A stretch of DNA of 64,000 bases from an uncultured Bacteroides sp. (lineage in GTDB: Bacteria; Bacteroidota; Bacteroidia; Bacteroidales; Bacteroidaceae). Under the pieces are notes generated by a model. It was not told the DNA's origin. It made no database searches and worked only from the letters and a program-made list of their open reading frames with translations. The stretch is from positions 57,585 to 121,584 of the forward strand of contig CALULL010000007.1 of the NCBI GenBank assembly GCA_944321465.1. The letters run 5' to 3'. Below are positions 53,405-62,015 of this stretch, piece after piece. Each line of letters begins with the position of its first letter. Within the stretch, counting starts at the first letter, position 1. The position numbers and the translations under genes were made by a program.

Positions 53405-55411
53405 TCAGCCTTTGTTGCCGTTGGCGGGTTGTCCTGCCTGTGCCGTCTCCAGCTCGGTGCAGGCTGTTTCCCATCGGTTCATGGCTTGGTCGAGCTGTTC
53501 CTTCAGCTTGCGGTGTTGCTCGTAGAGCGACATGTCCGAGGCTCCTTCGGGTGCCGACAGTTTTTGCTCCAGGGCGGCTATGGCTGCTTCGGTCTGGCTT
53601 ATCTCGGCCTCGCAGTCGGCTATGGCGCGCTCCAGGCGTTTCAGTTGCTTGTTGCGTTCTTTGTGTTCTTCGTAGCTTAGCCTGTTGTCCTTTGCTTCGC
53701 CGTTCTTGGCTGTCGCGGAAGGTGTAAGCTTGGGTGTTCCCCCGGTGAAGAGGGCATCGAGCCGTTCGCTTCTGCCGTTTTTTGTCTCCGGGGTATCCGT
53801 CTCTGCGCGTTTGCTTTGCAGAAACTCGTAGATGCCGCCCAAATGCTCCTTCACCCGTCCGCCCCCGAACTCATAGACCTTAGTCGCAAGTCCGTCCAGA
53901 AAATCACGGTCGTGGCTCACAATAATTGCAGTTCCTTCAAAACCGGCTATGGCTTCTTTGAGGATGTCCTTCGAGCGCATGTCCAGATGGTTGGTCGGTT
54001 CGTCAAGGATGAGGAAATTCACAGGTTCGAGCAGCAGCTTTATCATGGCCAGGCGGGTGCGTTCGCCTCCGCTTAGCACCTTTACCTTCTTCTCCGACGC
54101 TTCGCCGCCGAACATGAAGGCTCCCAAGATGTCGCGTATGCGGGTGCGGATGTCGCCCACGGCCACACGGTCTATGGTGTCAAACACCGTCAGCTCGCCG
54201 TCCAGCAGCTGGGCCTGGTTTTGGGCAAAGTAGCCTGTCTGCACGTTGTGCCCCAGGGTGAGGCGGCCCGTGTAGTCGGTTATCTCGCCCATGATGCACT
54301 TCACGAGCGTGGATTTGCCTTCTCCGTTCTTGCCCACAAAGGCCACCTTCTCGCCTCGGTTGATGGTGAGGTTTACGTTGCGGAACACCACGTGGCTGCC
54401 GTAGGCTTTGGTTACGTCCTCGCAGATGACGGGGTAGTTGCCGCTGCGGCTTGAGCAGGCAAATTTCAGGTGCAGTGCGCTGTTGTCTTCTTCGTCCACC
54501 TCGACGCGTTCCAGCTTTTCGAGTTGCTTGATGCGGCTCTGCACCTGTACGGCCTTGGTGGCTTTGTATCGGAAGCGTTCGATGAAGGCTTCGGTGTCCT
54601 CTATCTGTTTCTGCTGGTTCTCGTAGGCGCGCAACTGTTGTTCGCGGCGTTCCTTGCGCAGTCGTACGAAGTCGTCGTACTTCACCTTGTAGTCGTAGAT
54701 GTGCCCGCAGGATATTTCGATGGTGCGTGTCGTTACGTTGTTGAGGAAAGCCCTGTCGTGGCTCACCAGCACCACGGCATTGGCGCGTGTCGACAGGAAT
54801 TGTTCCAGCCACTGTATGCTCTCTATGTCAAGGTGGTTGGTTGGCTCGTCGAGCAGCAGCACGTCGGGGTGTTGCAGCAGCAGCTTGGCCAGTTCGATGC
54901 GCATACGCCAGCCACCGGAGAACTCCGAGGTGGGGCGGTCGAAGTCCGAACGCCTGAAGCCCAGGCCTTGCAGCGTGCGTTCTATCTCGGCCCGGTAGCC
55001 TTCGCCACCCATCATGAGGAAACGCTCGTTCTGGTGGCTGAAGCGTTCGATGAGTTGCCGGTAGCCTTCGCTGTCGTAGTCGGTGCGCTCGGACAGTTCG
55101 CGGTTCATGCGCTCTATGTCGTTCTGCAGTTCGTGTATGTGGGCAAAAGCCTGTTCGGCTTCCTGCATCACGGTGCGACTGTCGGCCAGCACCATCACTT
55201 GTGGCAGGTAGCCCACGGTGCAGTCCTTGGGCATGGCCACGGTGCCTGCCGTGGGTTGCTGCAACCCGGCCAGGATTTTCAACATGGTAGATTTGCCCGC
55301 CCCGTTCTTGCCCACCAAGGCGATGCGGTCTTTGCGGTTGATGACATAGCTCACGTCCTGGAACAGCGGCGTAGCTCCAAACTCCACTTTCAGTTTATCT
55401 ACAGAAATCAT
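53405..55411 (-). CDS. ABC-F family ATP-binding protein
   Basis: This 668-residue soluble protein has two ATP-binding domains and no membrane segments. Domain 1 has GKNGAGKS and LLLDEPTNHLDIES; domain 2 has GKNGEGKS, LSGGERTRLAM and LILDEPTNHLDMRS. The interdomain linker is charged and helical, and a C-terminal coiled coil (about 590-650, rich in Glu/Gln/Lys) follows. ABC-F proteins act on the ribosome as translation factors or antibiotic-protection proteins; the length and coiled coil suggest an Uup/YheS-like housekeeping type, which is inference. Confidence 0.9.
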   Translation of the reverse strand: MISVDKLKVEFGATPLFQDVSYVINRKDRIALVGKNGAGKSTMLKILAGLQQPTAGTVAMPKDCTVGYLPQVMVLADSRTVMQEAEQAFAHIHELQNDIERMNRELSERTDYDSEGYRQLIERFSHQNERFLMMGGEGYRAEIERTLQGLGFRRSDFDRPTSEFSGGWRMRIELAKLLLQHPDVLLLDEPTNHLDIESIQWLEQFLSTRANAVVLVSHDRAFLNNVTTRTIEISCGHIYDYKVKYDDFVRLRKERREQQLRAYENQQKQIEDTEAFIERFRYKATKAVQVQSRIKQLEKLERVEVDEEDNSALHLKFACSSRSGNYPVICEDVTKAYGSHVVFRNVNLTINRGEKVAFVGKNGEGKSTLVKCIMGEITDYTGRLTLGHNVQTGYFAQNQAQLLDGELTVFDTIDRVAVGDIRTRIRDILGAFMFGGEASEKKVKVLSGGERTRLAMIKLLLEPVNFLILDEPTNHLDMRSKDILKEAIAGFEGTAIIVSHDRDFLDGLATKVYEFGGGRVKEHLGGIYEFLQSKRAETDTPETKNGRSERLDALFTGGTPKLTPSATAKNGEAKDNRLSYEEHKERNKQLKRLERAIADCEAEISQTEAAIAALEQKLSAPEGASDMSLYEQHRKLKEQLDQAMNRWETACTELETAQAGQPANGNKG

Positions 55412-55479
55412 AATGCGTCAGTTGGCTTTAGGCCTGCGTCGGGCAAGTGCGAAACAGGCTCTGGTTCTTTTACCAGCCG

Positions 55480-55487
55480 CAAAGGTA
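55480..55487 (-). promoter_or_regulatory. Promoter -7 box for the ABC-F gene
   Basis: TACCTTTG on the minus strand, an exact match, 69 bp upstream of the ABC-F start. Confidence 0.55.
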
Positions 55488-55542
55488 GTGATTTTTTCGG
55501 ATAAAGGGCTGAGAGGGACGGGGCGTGTAGCGGCTCTTTTAT

Positions 55543-55735
55543 CCCAAATAGGTCATTAGAGTCCAAAGCGGTTTCGTTTTGCCGCCGTGCAGACTGGCAG
55601 TCGCCTTTGTCGAAGGCGTGGCGGGCTACGGCGAGGCAAAGCGGCAGCCAAGATGCCAGTGGCAGGACGAAAGGGCTTGGAAAGCCGGAGAAAGACTGTC
55701 AGGCACACGGCAAGGCGGTCTAATGACCGATTGGG
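55543..55735 (+). mobile_element. MITE copy F (193 bp)
   Basis: Left end CCCAAATAGGTCATTAGA and right end TCTAATGACCGATTGGG. Flanks TTTAT and CTTAT agree at four of five bases. Its linker (GAGAAAGACTGTCAGGCAC) is of the same subtype as copy A. Confidence 0.9.
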
Positions 55736-55771
55736 CTTATGGCTGGCATACGATTTCTGTAGCCTCAGGCA

Positions 55772-55881
55772 GGCAGAGGTGTGCCACCAAGGGGACGGAG
55801 GTGTGCTTCCAAGGGGACGGAGGTGTGCTTCCAAGGGGGCAAAGGTGCGCCTCCGGGCGGGCAGAGGAGTGCTTCCCGGGC
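55772..55881. repeat. 22-bp periodic GC-rich array, copy R10 (5 units, two identical)
   Basis: Units begin at 55772, 55794, 55816, 55838 and 55860. Units 2 and 3 are identical (GACGGAGGTGTGCTTCCAAG plus GG), showing recent tandem duplication. It lies 36 bp to the right of MITE copy F. Confidence 0.93.
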
Positions 55882-55993
55882 GTTGGCAGGCTTGCTGCCG
55901 GTATCGCAGAGCCGCTGTGTGTGTCCGCTGTTCTTGTTTCGTGTCGTTGTGCTCCGTTTCTGCCTGCTTTTGCAAGGAGTGTTAATGTTATAT

Positions 55994-56001
55994 TATTTTT
56001 G
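55994..56001 (+). promoter_or_regulatory. Possible promoter -7 box for rprX
   Basis: TATTTTTG matches TAnnTTTG, with a leader of about 134 nt. A second match, TAATTTTG at 56129-56136, is too close to the ATG unless the message is almost leaderless. Confidence 0.4.
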
Positions 56002-56141
56002 CAACTTGCGCTTCCGAGAAGTGTGCGTTATGTTTTTTACGTTATGTACAGGGTGGAGATACAGTTAATTAAGGGAAAAGGGGCGGTTAAAACAGGTTAA
56101 CAGCGTTCTGCCGTTAATTAGTCCTTGTTAATTTTGTGCCT

Positions 56142-57683
56142 ATGAAAAAGTCTACAATCTGGAGATTGGGAATTGTGATGGGGCTGTCTTTCCTCAGTCT
56201 GCTCTATTTGCAGATAAGCTATATAGAGGAGATGGCAAAGATGCGCAACGAGCAGTTCGACGAGTCCGTGAAGCGTGCGCTGATGGCTGCCTCCAAGAGT
56301 GTCGAGGCGGCCGAGGTCGACCGTTGGCTGCGCGAGGACATTTCGGAAGCCGACAAGCGGGCCTGGGAACAGCGTTCGCAAGGCAACAGCGTGGTACACA
56401 CGCAGCGTTTCCAGCTGATTTCGCCCGACGGCGTGCACTCCTCCATCGAACTGAAGGCCGTTACCAAAACACCCTCGGAGTTGCCGCGCGCCATGATTTC
56501 GCGCAAGCACGGTGCCAAGACCATACCGCAGACCTCCCGCTCGATGGTCGATGCGCTGAAGAACCGCTACCTGTACCAGCGGGCACTGGTCGACGAGGTG
56601 GTGTGGCAGATGATTTACCACGCCAGCGACAAGCCCATACAGGAGCGCGTCAACTTCAAGAACCTGGACCGCTACCTGAAGTCCGGCCTGATAGACAATG
56701 GCATAGACCTGCAGTATCACTTCAAGGTCATCGACCACGACGGGCAGGAAGTCTATCGTTGTCCCGATTATAACGAGGAGGGCGGCGAGAGCAGCTATTC
56801 GCAACCTCTGTTCCTCAACGACCCTCCGGCGCGGATGAGCATTGTGAAGGTGCACTTTCCCGGCAAGCGCGACTACATCTTCAGCTCGGTGAGCTTCATG
56901 ATACCATCCATGATATTCACCTTCGTGTTGCTGATAACGTTCATCTTTACCATCTACATCATCTTCAGGCAGAAGAAGCTGACGGAGATGAAGAACGACT
57001 TTATCAACAACATGACGCACGAGTTCAAGACTCCGATTTCCACCATCTCGCTGGCGGCCCAGATGCTGAACGACCCTGCTGTGGGCAAGTCGCCCGCCAT
57101 GTTCAAGCACATCTCGAATGTCATTAACGATGAGACCAAACGCTTGCGTTTCCAGGTGGAGAAAGTCTTGCAGATGTCGATGTTCGACCGTCAGAAAGCC
57201 ACGTTGAAGATGAAGGAGCTGGACGTGAACGAACTGATAAAGGGAGTGGTGAACACGTTTGCCCTCAAAGTGGAACGCTACAACGGAAAGATTGACACAG
57301 AACTGACTGCCGAGTCCCCCTTCGTCTTTGCCGACGAGATGCACATCACCAATGTCATCTTCAACCTGATGGACAACGCCGTGAAGTACAAGCGGCCCGA
57401 TGTGGACTTGCATCTGCTGGTGAAGACGTGGAACGAGTCGGGCAAACTGATGATAGAAGTGCAGGACAACGGCATAGGCATTAAGAAAGAAGACTTGAAA
57501 AAGGTGTTCGACAAGTTCTACCGTGTCCACACCGGCAACCTGCATGACGTGAAAGGTTTCGGACTTGGCCTGGCCTACGTGCGCAAGATAATCCACGACC
57601 ACAAAGGCACCATCCGGGCCGAGAGCGAACTGAGCGTGGGAACACGGTTTATAATTGCATTACCTTTATTAAAAAACGATTGA
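56142..57683 (+). CDS. rprX: Sensor histidine kinase RprX
   Basis: The 513-residue kinase has an N-terminal span (about 9-27), a periplasmic sensor region of about 220 residues, a second span (about 249-275, IPSMIFTFVLLITFIFTIYI), and the HisKA/ATPase core. The phospho-acceptor is His293 in NMTHEFKTPIS, with the N box (FNLMDNAVKY), D box (VQDNGIGI) and G box (GFGLGLAYV). It is the RprX type described in Bacteroides fragilis, the partner of RprY. The stop codon and the rprY start are separated by one base. ATG at 56142 is chosen over a GTG two codons upstream. Confidence 0.92.
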   Translation: MKKSTIWRLGIVMGLSFLSLLYLQISYIEEMAKMRNEQFDESVKRALMAASKSVEAAEVDRWLREDISEADKRAWEQRSQGNSVVHTQRFQLISPDGVHSSIELKAVTKTPSELPRAMISRKHGAKTIPQTSRSMVDALKNRYLYQRALVDEVVWQMIYHASDKPIQERVNFKNLDRYLKSGLIDNGIDLQYHFKVIDHDGQEVYRCPDYNEEGGESSYSQPLFLNDPPARMSIVKVHFPGKRDYIFSSVSFMIPSMIFTFVLLITFIFTIYIIFRQKKLTEMKNDFINNMTHEFKTPISTISLAAQMLNDPAVGKSPAMFKHISNVINDETKRLRFQVEKVLQMSMFDRQKATLKMKELDVNELIKGVVNTFALKVERYNGKIDTELTAESPFVFADEMHITNVIFNLMDNAVKYKRPDVDLHLLVKTWNESGKLMIEVQDNGIGIKKEDLKKVFDKFYRVHTGNLHDVKGFGLGLAYVRKIIHDHKGTIRAESELSVGTRFIIALPLLKND

Positions 57684-57684
57684 T

Positions 57685-58380
57685 ATGGACGAGAAACTGC
57701 GTATTTTACTTTGCGAAGACGACGAGAACCTTGGCATGCTTCTGAGAGAATATTTACAGGCCAAGGGCTATGTGGCCGAGTTGTACCCCGACGGAGAGGC
57801 CGGTTATAAGGCTTTCCTGAAGAACAAGTATGACATCTGCGTCTTCGACGTGATGATGCCCAAGAAGGACGGCTTCACGCTGGCGCAAGAGGTGCGTGCG
57901 GCCAATGCCGAGATACCCATCATCTTCCTGACCGCCAAGACGCTGAAGGACGACATCCTGGAGGGCTTCAAAATAGGTGCCGACGACTACATCACCAAGC
58001 CCTTCAGCATGGAGGAGCTGACGTTCCGCATCGAGGCCATCCTGCGCCGTGTGCGTGGCAAGAAGAACAAGGAGAGCAACATGTATAAGATAGGTAAGTT
58101 TACCTTCGACACCCAGAAGCAAATCCTTTCCACGCCCGAGAAGCAGACCAAGCTCACCACCAAGGAGTCCGAGCTGCTGAGCCTGCTCTGTGCCCACGCC
58201 AACGAAATCCTTCAGCGCGACTTTGCCCTGAAGACCATCTGGATAGACGACAACTACTTCAACGCCCGCAGTATGGACGTTTACATCACCAAGCTGCGCA
58301 AGCACCTCAAGGAGGACCCCTCTATCGAGATTATCAACATCCACGGCAAGGGCTACAAGCTCATCACGCCCGAGGAGTAA
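57685..58380 (+). CDS. rprY: OmpR-family response regulator RprY
   Basis: The 231-residue regulator has a receiver domain with acidic pocket EDD (11-13), phospho-acceptor Asp55 in VFDVMMPKKDG, and the conserved Thr/Lys (FLTAK, DYITKPF). The winged-helix DNA-binding domain is at about 130-230 (LTTKESELLSLL, RSMDVYITKLRKHL, GKGYKLI). It forms a two-gene operon with rprX and ends in a strong terminator. Confidence 0.94.
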   Translation: MDEKLRILLCEDDENLGMLLREYLQAKGYVAELYPDGEAGYKAFLKNKYDICVFDVMMPKKDGFTLAQEVRAANAEIPIIFLTAKTLKDDILEGFKIGADDYITKPFSMEELTFRIEAILRRVRGKKNKESNMYKIGKFTFDTQKQILSTPEKQTKLTTKESELLSLLCAHANEILQRDFALKTIWIDDNYFNARSMDVYITKLRKHLKEDPSIEIINIHGKGYKLITPEE

Positions 58381-58420
58381 TGCGGTCATTTAGCCTCCAG
58401 TGGCAGGAATGGCAAAGAGA

Positions 58421-58475
58421 ATGCGCCGCCCCGCAGCTTTTTTCATAAGGCTTGCGCGGGCGGCGCATCTTTTTT
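58421..58475 (+). terminator. Intrinsic terminator of rprX-rprY
   Basis: ATGCGCCGCCC (58421-58431) pairs with GGGCGGCGCAT (58458-58468), followed by CTTTTTT. Confidence 0.9.
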
Positions 58476-58493
58476 GCCGTTATCTGTGTTTAA

Positions 58494-58687
58494 CTCAAAT
58501 CGGTCATTAGACCACCGACTTGAGGTTTGGTTGTCTTTCTTCGGTTTTCCAAGCCCTTTCGTCCTGCTGCCGTGCAGATTGTCCGCCATCTTTGCCGAAG
58601 GCGTAGCGGGCTACGCCGAAACAAAGCGGCAGACAATCTGCACGGCAGCAGGACGAAAGGGCTTTGGACTCTAATGACCGATTTGGG
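58494..58687 (-). mobile_element. MITE copy G (194 bp, target duplication TTTAA)
   Basis: Ends CTCAAATCGGTCATTAGA and TCTAATGACCGATTTGGG, flanked by exact TTTAA copies (58489-58493 and 58688-58692). The interior is almost one long palindrome: CCTGCTGCCGTGCAGATTGT and ACAATCTGCACGGCAGCAGG are exact inverted copies around the central hairpin. Confidence 0.95.
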
Positions 58688-58721
58688 TTTAAGGCTATTG
58701 TCGTCAGTCGGCATGGCGATT

Positions 58722-58967
58722 TTAGTTGTGCGCCGGTCCATAACCGTTCCACGTGCTGAGCAGCAGGTGTGTGGCACGGCTTTCGCCATCGCTGCTGCCG
58801 AAGATGAACAGCCCGTTGGAGCGGCTTGCGGGTCACCGGCCTACCATGGTGCAAACCTGTTCTTTCTTAGCGAGGCTCAGCACGGTTTCTTCGTCTTCGC
58901 CTGAATCTGCTGCAAAGCCAAACAGTGCGGGCAGCGCGATGAAGGGCAATTTGAATAGCTTCTCATG
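58722..58967 (-). pseudogene. Possible relic of a small exported-protein gene
   Basis: One minus-strand frame reads KLFKLPFIALPALFGFAAD, like an exported-protein start, then SGEDEETVLSLAKKEQV and, after an in-frame TGA at 58833-58835, NGLFIFGSSDGESRATHLLL to a stop at 58722-58724. There is no start codon in that frame at the expected place. I read it as a decayed gene with low confidence; no family is recognised. Confidence 0.35.
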
Positions 58968-58999
58968 CTGTGTCGTTTTTCATTGCTTGGTGATATTTG

Positions 59000-60535
59000 T
59001 CAGAAGGACACCTTGTCAGGGTCGCCGTCTTTCTTGGACATTTCCTGGTCCAGCTGGGTTTTGATATCCTTGGCTTTCTGCGGGCTTATGGAACCTGAGC
59101 GTACCATGTCTTTCAGCCGGTTGTTTGCCACTACGTAAGCATCGTGGCGCGGGTCGCCTTTTAGCGTGTCCTGTACGGCCTGGTAGGCCATGGAGGGGAA
59201 GTTGCGCACCAAGGCAAAGACCAGTATGGCAGCCACGGCCATTGCCACGAGCAGTCCCACGGCTATGCTGCCTATGCACACCAGCCCCGTCAAGGCAGCC
59301 CAATAGGTGAACATGGCCGCAAAGATGGACGGTCCGCCAGGCAGGCGTGTCCGTCGATGCCACCAGAAGCCTATCAGCATGGCCAACGCCTGGGGTATCT
59401 GCCCAAGCATGGCGCAGACGACGAGTACGGGAGCTTTGGTAGAGTTGGGGATTTCCGTGTTCATGTTCATCAGGCACCATATGCCGTAGAGCGCAGCCGA
59501 CAGGATGACTCCCAGGAACATCCATCGCTGCGAGAAACTGAAACCGCGCTTAGTCTGTGCCTCCACGGCATAGCGGTATACGCCAAGCCCCTGCACAGCC
59601 GTCACGGCCAGCATGATGAAGAAATTCACCCAGCCGTAGTCCCCGGCCGTTTTGCCTAAGAACCAGGCTGCGTCGTCCACGCCAAGCGAGAGGAAGTACC
59701 ATACCTCCAGTACCGACAGCAACACCAGCCCGCCGCCAAACAGGTGAAGGTCGCGCACCTTCACCTTGTCCTTGTGCACGAACACGATGTAGGTGCTCAC
59801 AGCCATCACCACGGCCATGGCCACGATGAGCCACGAGCCATAGAAGCCGGCCTTCAGGCCGTCGTTGAACACCGTCAGGCCCGGAGCGCGTTCTATGCAT
59901 TCGCGCTCGGCGGCCACGATGGGCGAGTCTTCGCCATACCGCCTCACCAGTTCGTAGAGGCGCAACTTGCGCATGTATTTCCGCTTGACGTACATCGAGT
60001 CTGCGCCTTCGGTTATGAGCATCCAGTCGCTGTTCACGTAGCGTGCGTTGGGGACGACATCGCCTTGTGCGTATATGTCCTCGCGCACGTCGTCCGAATA
60101 GGGTTCCCCCATGTGGACTTTCGTGTTGCTGCTTGTCATTTCGTAGGCACCGTCGCGCGGCACCACGTCTTGTTCCACCACGAGTGTGCTTGCCTCTTCG
60201 GGAGTGGCTTCGCGCACGATGCTCAGTGCCGCCGAGTCGATGTAACCGATGCTGCCGTCGGGGCTTTGTACCTTGACCCAGTAGTCCTCGCGGACAGGCT
60301 CTAACAAGACGACGTATCCGTCAGCCGCTACCCGGGCCACGGCTTTGCCCCGCTCCTGAGGTGTAGAGCGCAGCACGACATCGGAAGTAAGCGTAGCCAC
60401 TTTTTGAGCTGACAGGCAGGTCGGCATCAGCAAAAAAAACGTGCAGACAATGAGGACGATGCCATTCTTCGCGCTCCGCAGGGACAGTACGTTCAGAGAC
60501 GATTTGATGAAGTGGGTAAGTGGTATTGTTTTCAT
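59000..60535 (-). CDS. SH3-like domain membrane protein of unknown function
   Basis: The 511-residue protein has an N-terminal hydrophobic segment ending LSAQ (about residues 25-44), a bacterial SH3-type domain (about 45-105: KVATLTSDVVLRSTPQERGKAV and DYWVKVQSPDGSIGYIDS), then a soluble stretch to about 225. Six hydrophobic segments follow from about 230 to 450, and the protein ends with a charged cytoplasmic tail (SPQKAKDIKTQLDQEMSKKD). I do not recognise the whole-protein family. The layout suggests an envelope sensor or anchor whose SH3 domain sits in the periplasm. The next gene upstream (60609-60785) encodes a two-helix peptide on the same strand. Confidence 0.75.
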   Translation of the reverse strand: MKTIPLTHFIKSSLNVLSLRSAKNGIVLIVCTFFLLMPTCLSAQKVATLTSDVVLRSTPQERGKAVARVAADGYVVLLEPVREDYWVKVQSPDGSIGYIDSAALSIVREATPEEASTLVVEQDVVPRDGAYEMTSSNTKVHMGEPYSDDVREDIYAQGDVVPNARYVNSDWMLITEGADSMYVKRKYMRKLRLYELVRRYGEDSPIVAAERECIERAPGLTVFNDGLKAGFYGSWLIVAMAVVMAVSTYIVFVHKDKVKVRDLHLFGGGLVLLSVLEVWYFLSLGVDDAAWFLGKTAGDYGWVNFFIMLAVTAVQGLGVYRYAVEAQTKRGFSFSQRWMFLGVILSAALYGIWCLMNMNTEIPNSTKAPVLVVCAMLGQIPQALAMLIGFWWHRRTRLPGGPSIFAAMFTYWAALTGLVCIGSIAVGLLVAMAVAAILVFALVRNFPSMAYQAVQDTLKGDPRHDAYVVANNRLKDMVRSGSISPQKAKDIKTQLDQEMSKKDGDPDKVSF

Positions 60536-60608
60536 AATAGGAGTTTGTGTGTAGAACCGTTGTTATTGTCGTTCGGGGTTTGTTTAGGCCTTTTAGCGTA
60601 TAAGAATC

Positions 60609-60785
60609 TTATCCGTCAATCCTTTTGTTCAGTGTGATGTAGACCACGAGTCCCATTACAATGATGACAGAAGCCGTTCCCAGGACTCTGTTGTCGTCCG
60701 TGTTCCCCGTGAGTCCACAGACAATCAGCAGGGCGGCGCCTGCGATGATCATCAGCAGGCCAAGGTTCTTCAGTAGGAGTTTCAT
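60609..60785 (-). CDS. Two-helix membrane peptide, 58 residues
   Basis: MKLLLKNLGLLMIIAGAALL followed by a short polar turn (GNTDDNR) and a second hydrophobic helix (ASVIIVMGLVVYITL) is a small membrane protein with both segments well formed. Similar small proteins accompany ribosomal-protein loci in Bacteroidales, but no function is known. It starts at 60785 and is divergent from rpsF. Confidence 0.7.
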   Translation of the reverse strand: MKLLLKNLGLLMIIAGAALLIVCGLTGNTDDNRVLGTASVIIVMGLVVYITLNKRIDG

Positions 60786-60911
60786 ACGCTGTCGTCGGCA
60801 TAGAGGGTTGTCGCGGTTGCGGTTTCTTGCTACAAAGAAAAGCATTTTTCCTTGAATGAGAGGCGGCGGGAGGTGAAAAAAGTTGCGGCTTCGCCATGCG
60901 CCCCTCGCCGG

Positions 60912-61041
60912 GGCACGGCGGAGGGCGTGCGGGCACAGGCCCGCCCGTCCGGGAGCATTCCTTTGCTCCCTTGGCGGCACAGGTTCGCCCGCCGGGTGGC
61001 GCAGGTCTGCCCCCGTGCGGTTGCCTGTGCCCGTCGGTCCG
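60912..61041. repeat. 22-bp periodic GC-rich array, copy R11
   Basis: Units begin at 60912 (20 bp), 60932, 60954, 60976, 60998 and 61020, the last one truncated. This is one of the longest arrays, in the divergent spacer upstream of the rpsF operon. The rest of the spacer (61042-61290) shows no supportable gene. Confidence 0.9.
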
Positions 61042-61297
61042 TGATGTTGCCGAAGATTGTGCGCAGTGCCCTTTGGGGGGGGCCGGTTTCTCGGGCGTGA
61101 TGTCCGGGTCGTGAGCGCGGAAGTTGCGTGGCAGCTTCCGGTTGATGGCTGCCGATACTTTGCGGTTGAGGGTGGCAAATATCATGCGGGTGTCGAAAAA
61201 GCGGATTACTTTCATGCTGCTGCCGTTGGTGCAATCCTGCAAAAGGATGCCTCCTGGCCCATAAAACCCATAACCGGGTACAAAAAGTCCGCAAATC

Positions 61298-61328
61298 TTT
61301 GCCGGGAGAAATAAAAACGCTACCTTTG
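61298..61328 (+). promoter_or_regulatory. Promoter of the rpsF-rpsR-rplI operon
   Basis: TTTG (61298-61301), exactly 19 bp, TACCTTTG (61321-61328): the complete Bacteroidetes consensus, about 47 bp before rpsF. Confidence 0.9.
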
Positions 61329-61374
61329 CACCGCATTTTTTCAATCATACAAATTATTTATCAATTTAATGTAT

Positions 61375-61719
61375 ATGAATCAATACGAAACCGTTTTCAT
61401 TTTGACTCCCGTTTTGTCTGACGTTCAGATGAAGGAAACGGTAGACAAGTTCAAAGATATCCTTGTGTCGGAAGGCGCAGAGATATTGAATGAAGAGAAC
61501 TGGGGACTGAAGAAGCTGGCTTACCCCATCCAGAAGAAGTCCACCGGTTTCTACCAGTTGCTGGAGTTTAAGGCCGAGCCTACCGTTATCGCCAAGTTGG
61601 AGGTTAACTTCCGCCGCGACGAGCGGGTTATCCGTTTCCTGACGTTCAAGCAGGACAAGTATGCAGCAGAATATGCCGCTAAGAGAAGAAGTATTAAAGC
61701 AAGTAAAAAGGAGGAATAA
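61375..61719 (+). CDS. rpsF: Ribosomal protein bS6
   Basis: This small-subunit protein starts [20 protein letters not shown] and forms a heterodimer with bS18. The 114-residue length fits Bacteroidales bS6. An ATG two codons upstream (61369) is an alternative, but MNQYETVF is the usual N-terminus. Motifs [19 protein letters not shown] and [14 protein letters not shown] are diagnostic. First gene of the three-gene ribosomal operon; five bases separate it from rpsR. Confidence 0.96.
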   Translation: MNQYETVFILTPVLSDVQMKETVDKFKDILVSEGAEILNEENWGLKKLAYPIQKKSTGFYQLLEFKAEPTVIAKLEVNFRRDERVIRFLTFKQDKYAAEYAAKRRSIKASKKEE

Positions 61720-61724
61720 TAGCT

Positions 61725-61997
61725 ATGGCACAACAGACTCAATCCGAAATCAGGTATCTGACTCCGCCTTCCGTAGACGTGAAGAAAAAGAAATACTGCC
61801 GCTTCAAGAAGAACGGCATTAAGTACATCGACTATAAGGACCCTGAGTTCTTGAAGAAGTTCTTGAACGAGCAGGGCAAAATTCTGCCGCGCCGCATCAC
61901 GGGTACTTCCTTGAAGTTCCAACGCCGTGTGGCTCAGGCTGTAAAGCGTGCACGTCATCTGGCTTTGCTGCCTTATGTAACTGACCTGATGAAATAA
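61725..61997 (+). CDS. rpsR: Ribosomal protein bS18
   Basis: The 90-residue protein has [20 protein letters not shown] near the start and [17 protein letters not shown], the bS18 hallmark that binds the central domain of 16S rRNA. It lies between rpsF and rplI, as usual. Confidence 0.97.
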   Translation: MAQQTQSEIRYLTPPSVDVKKKKYCRFKKNGIKYIDYKDPEFLKKFLNEQGKILPRRITGTSLKFQRRVAQAVKRARHLALLPYVTDLMK

Positions 61998-62015
61998 TAA
62001 GAAGGAGGAGACAGT

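Noticed and set aside
60830-61344. Minus-strand open frames across the rpsF upstream region
   Set aside because: They run through array R11 and are Arg/Pro/Ala-rich. The 58-residue membrane protein and the rpsF promoter explain the region better.
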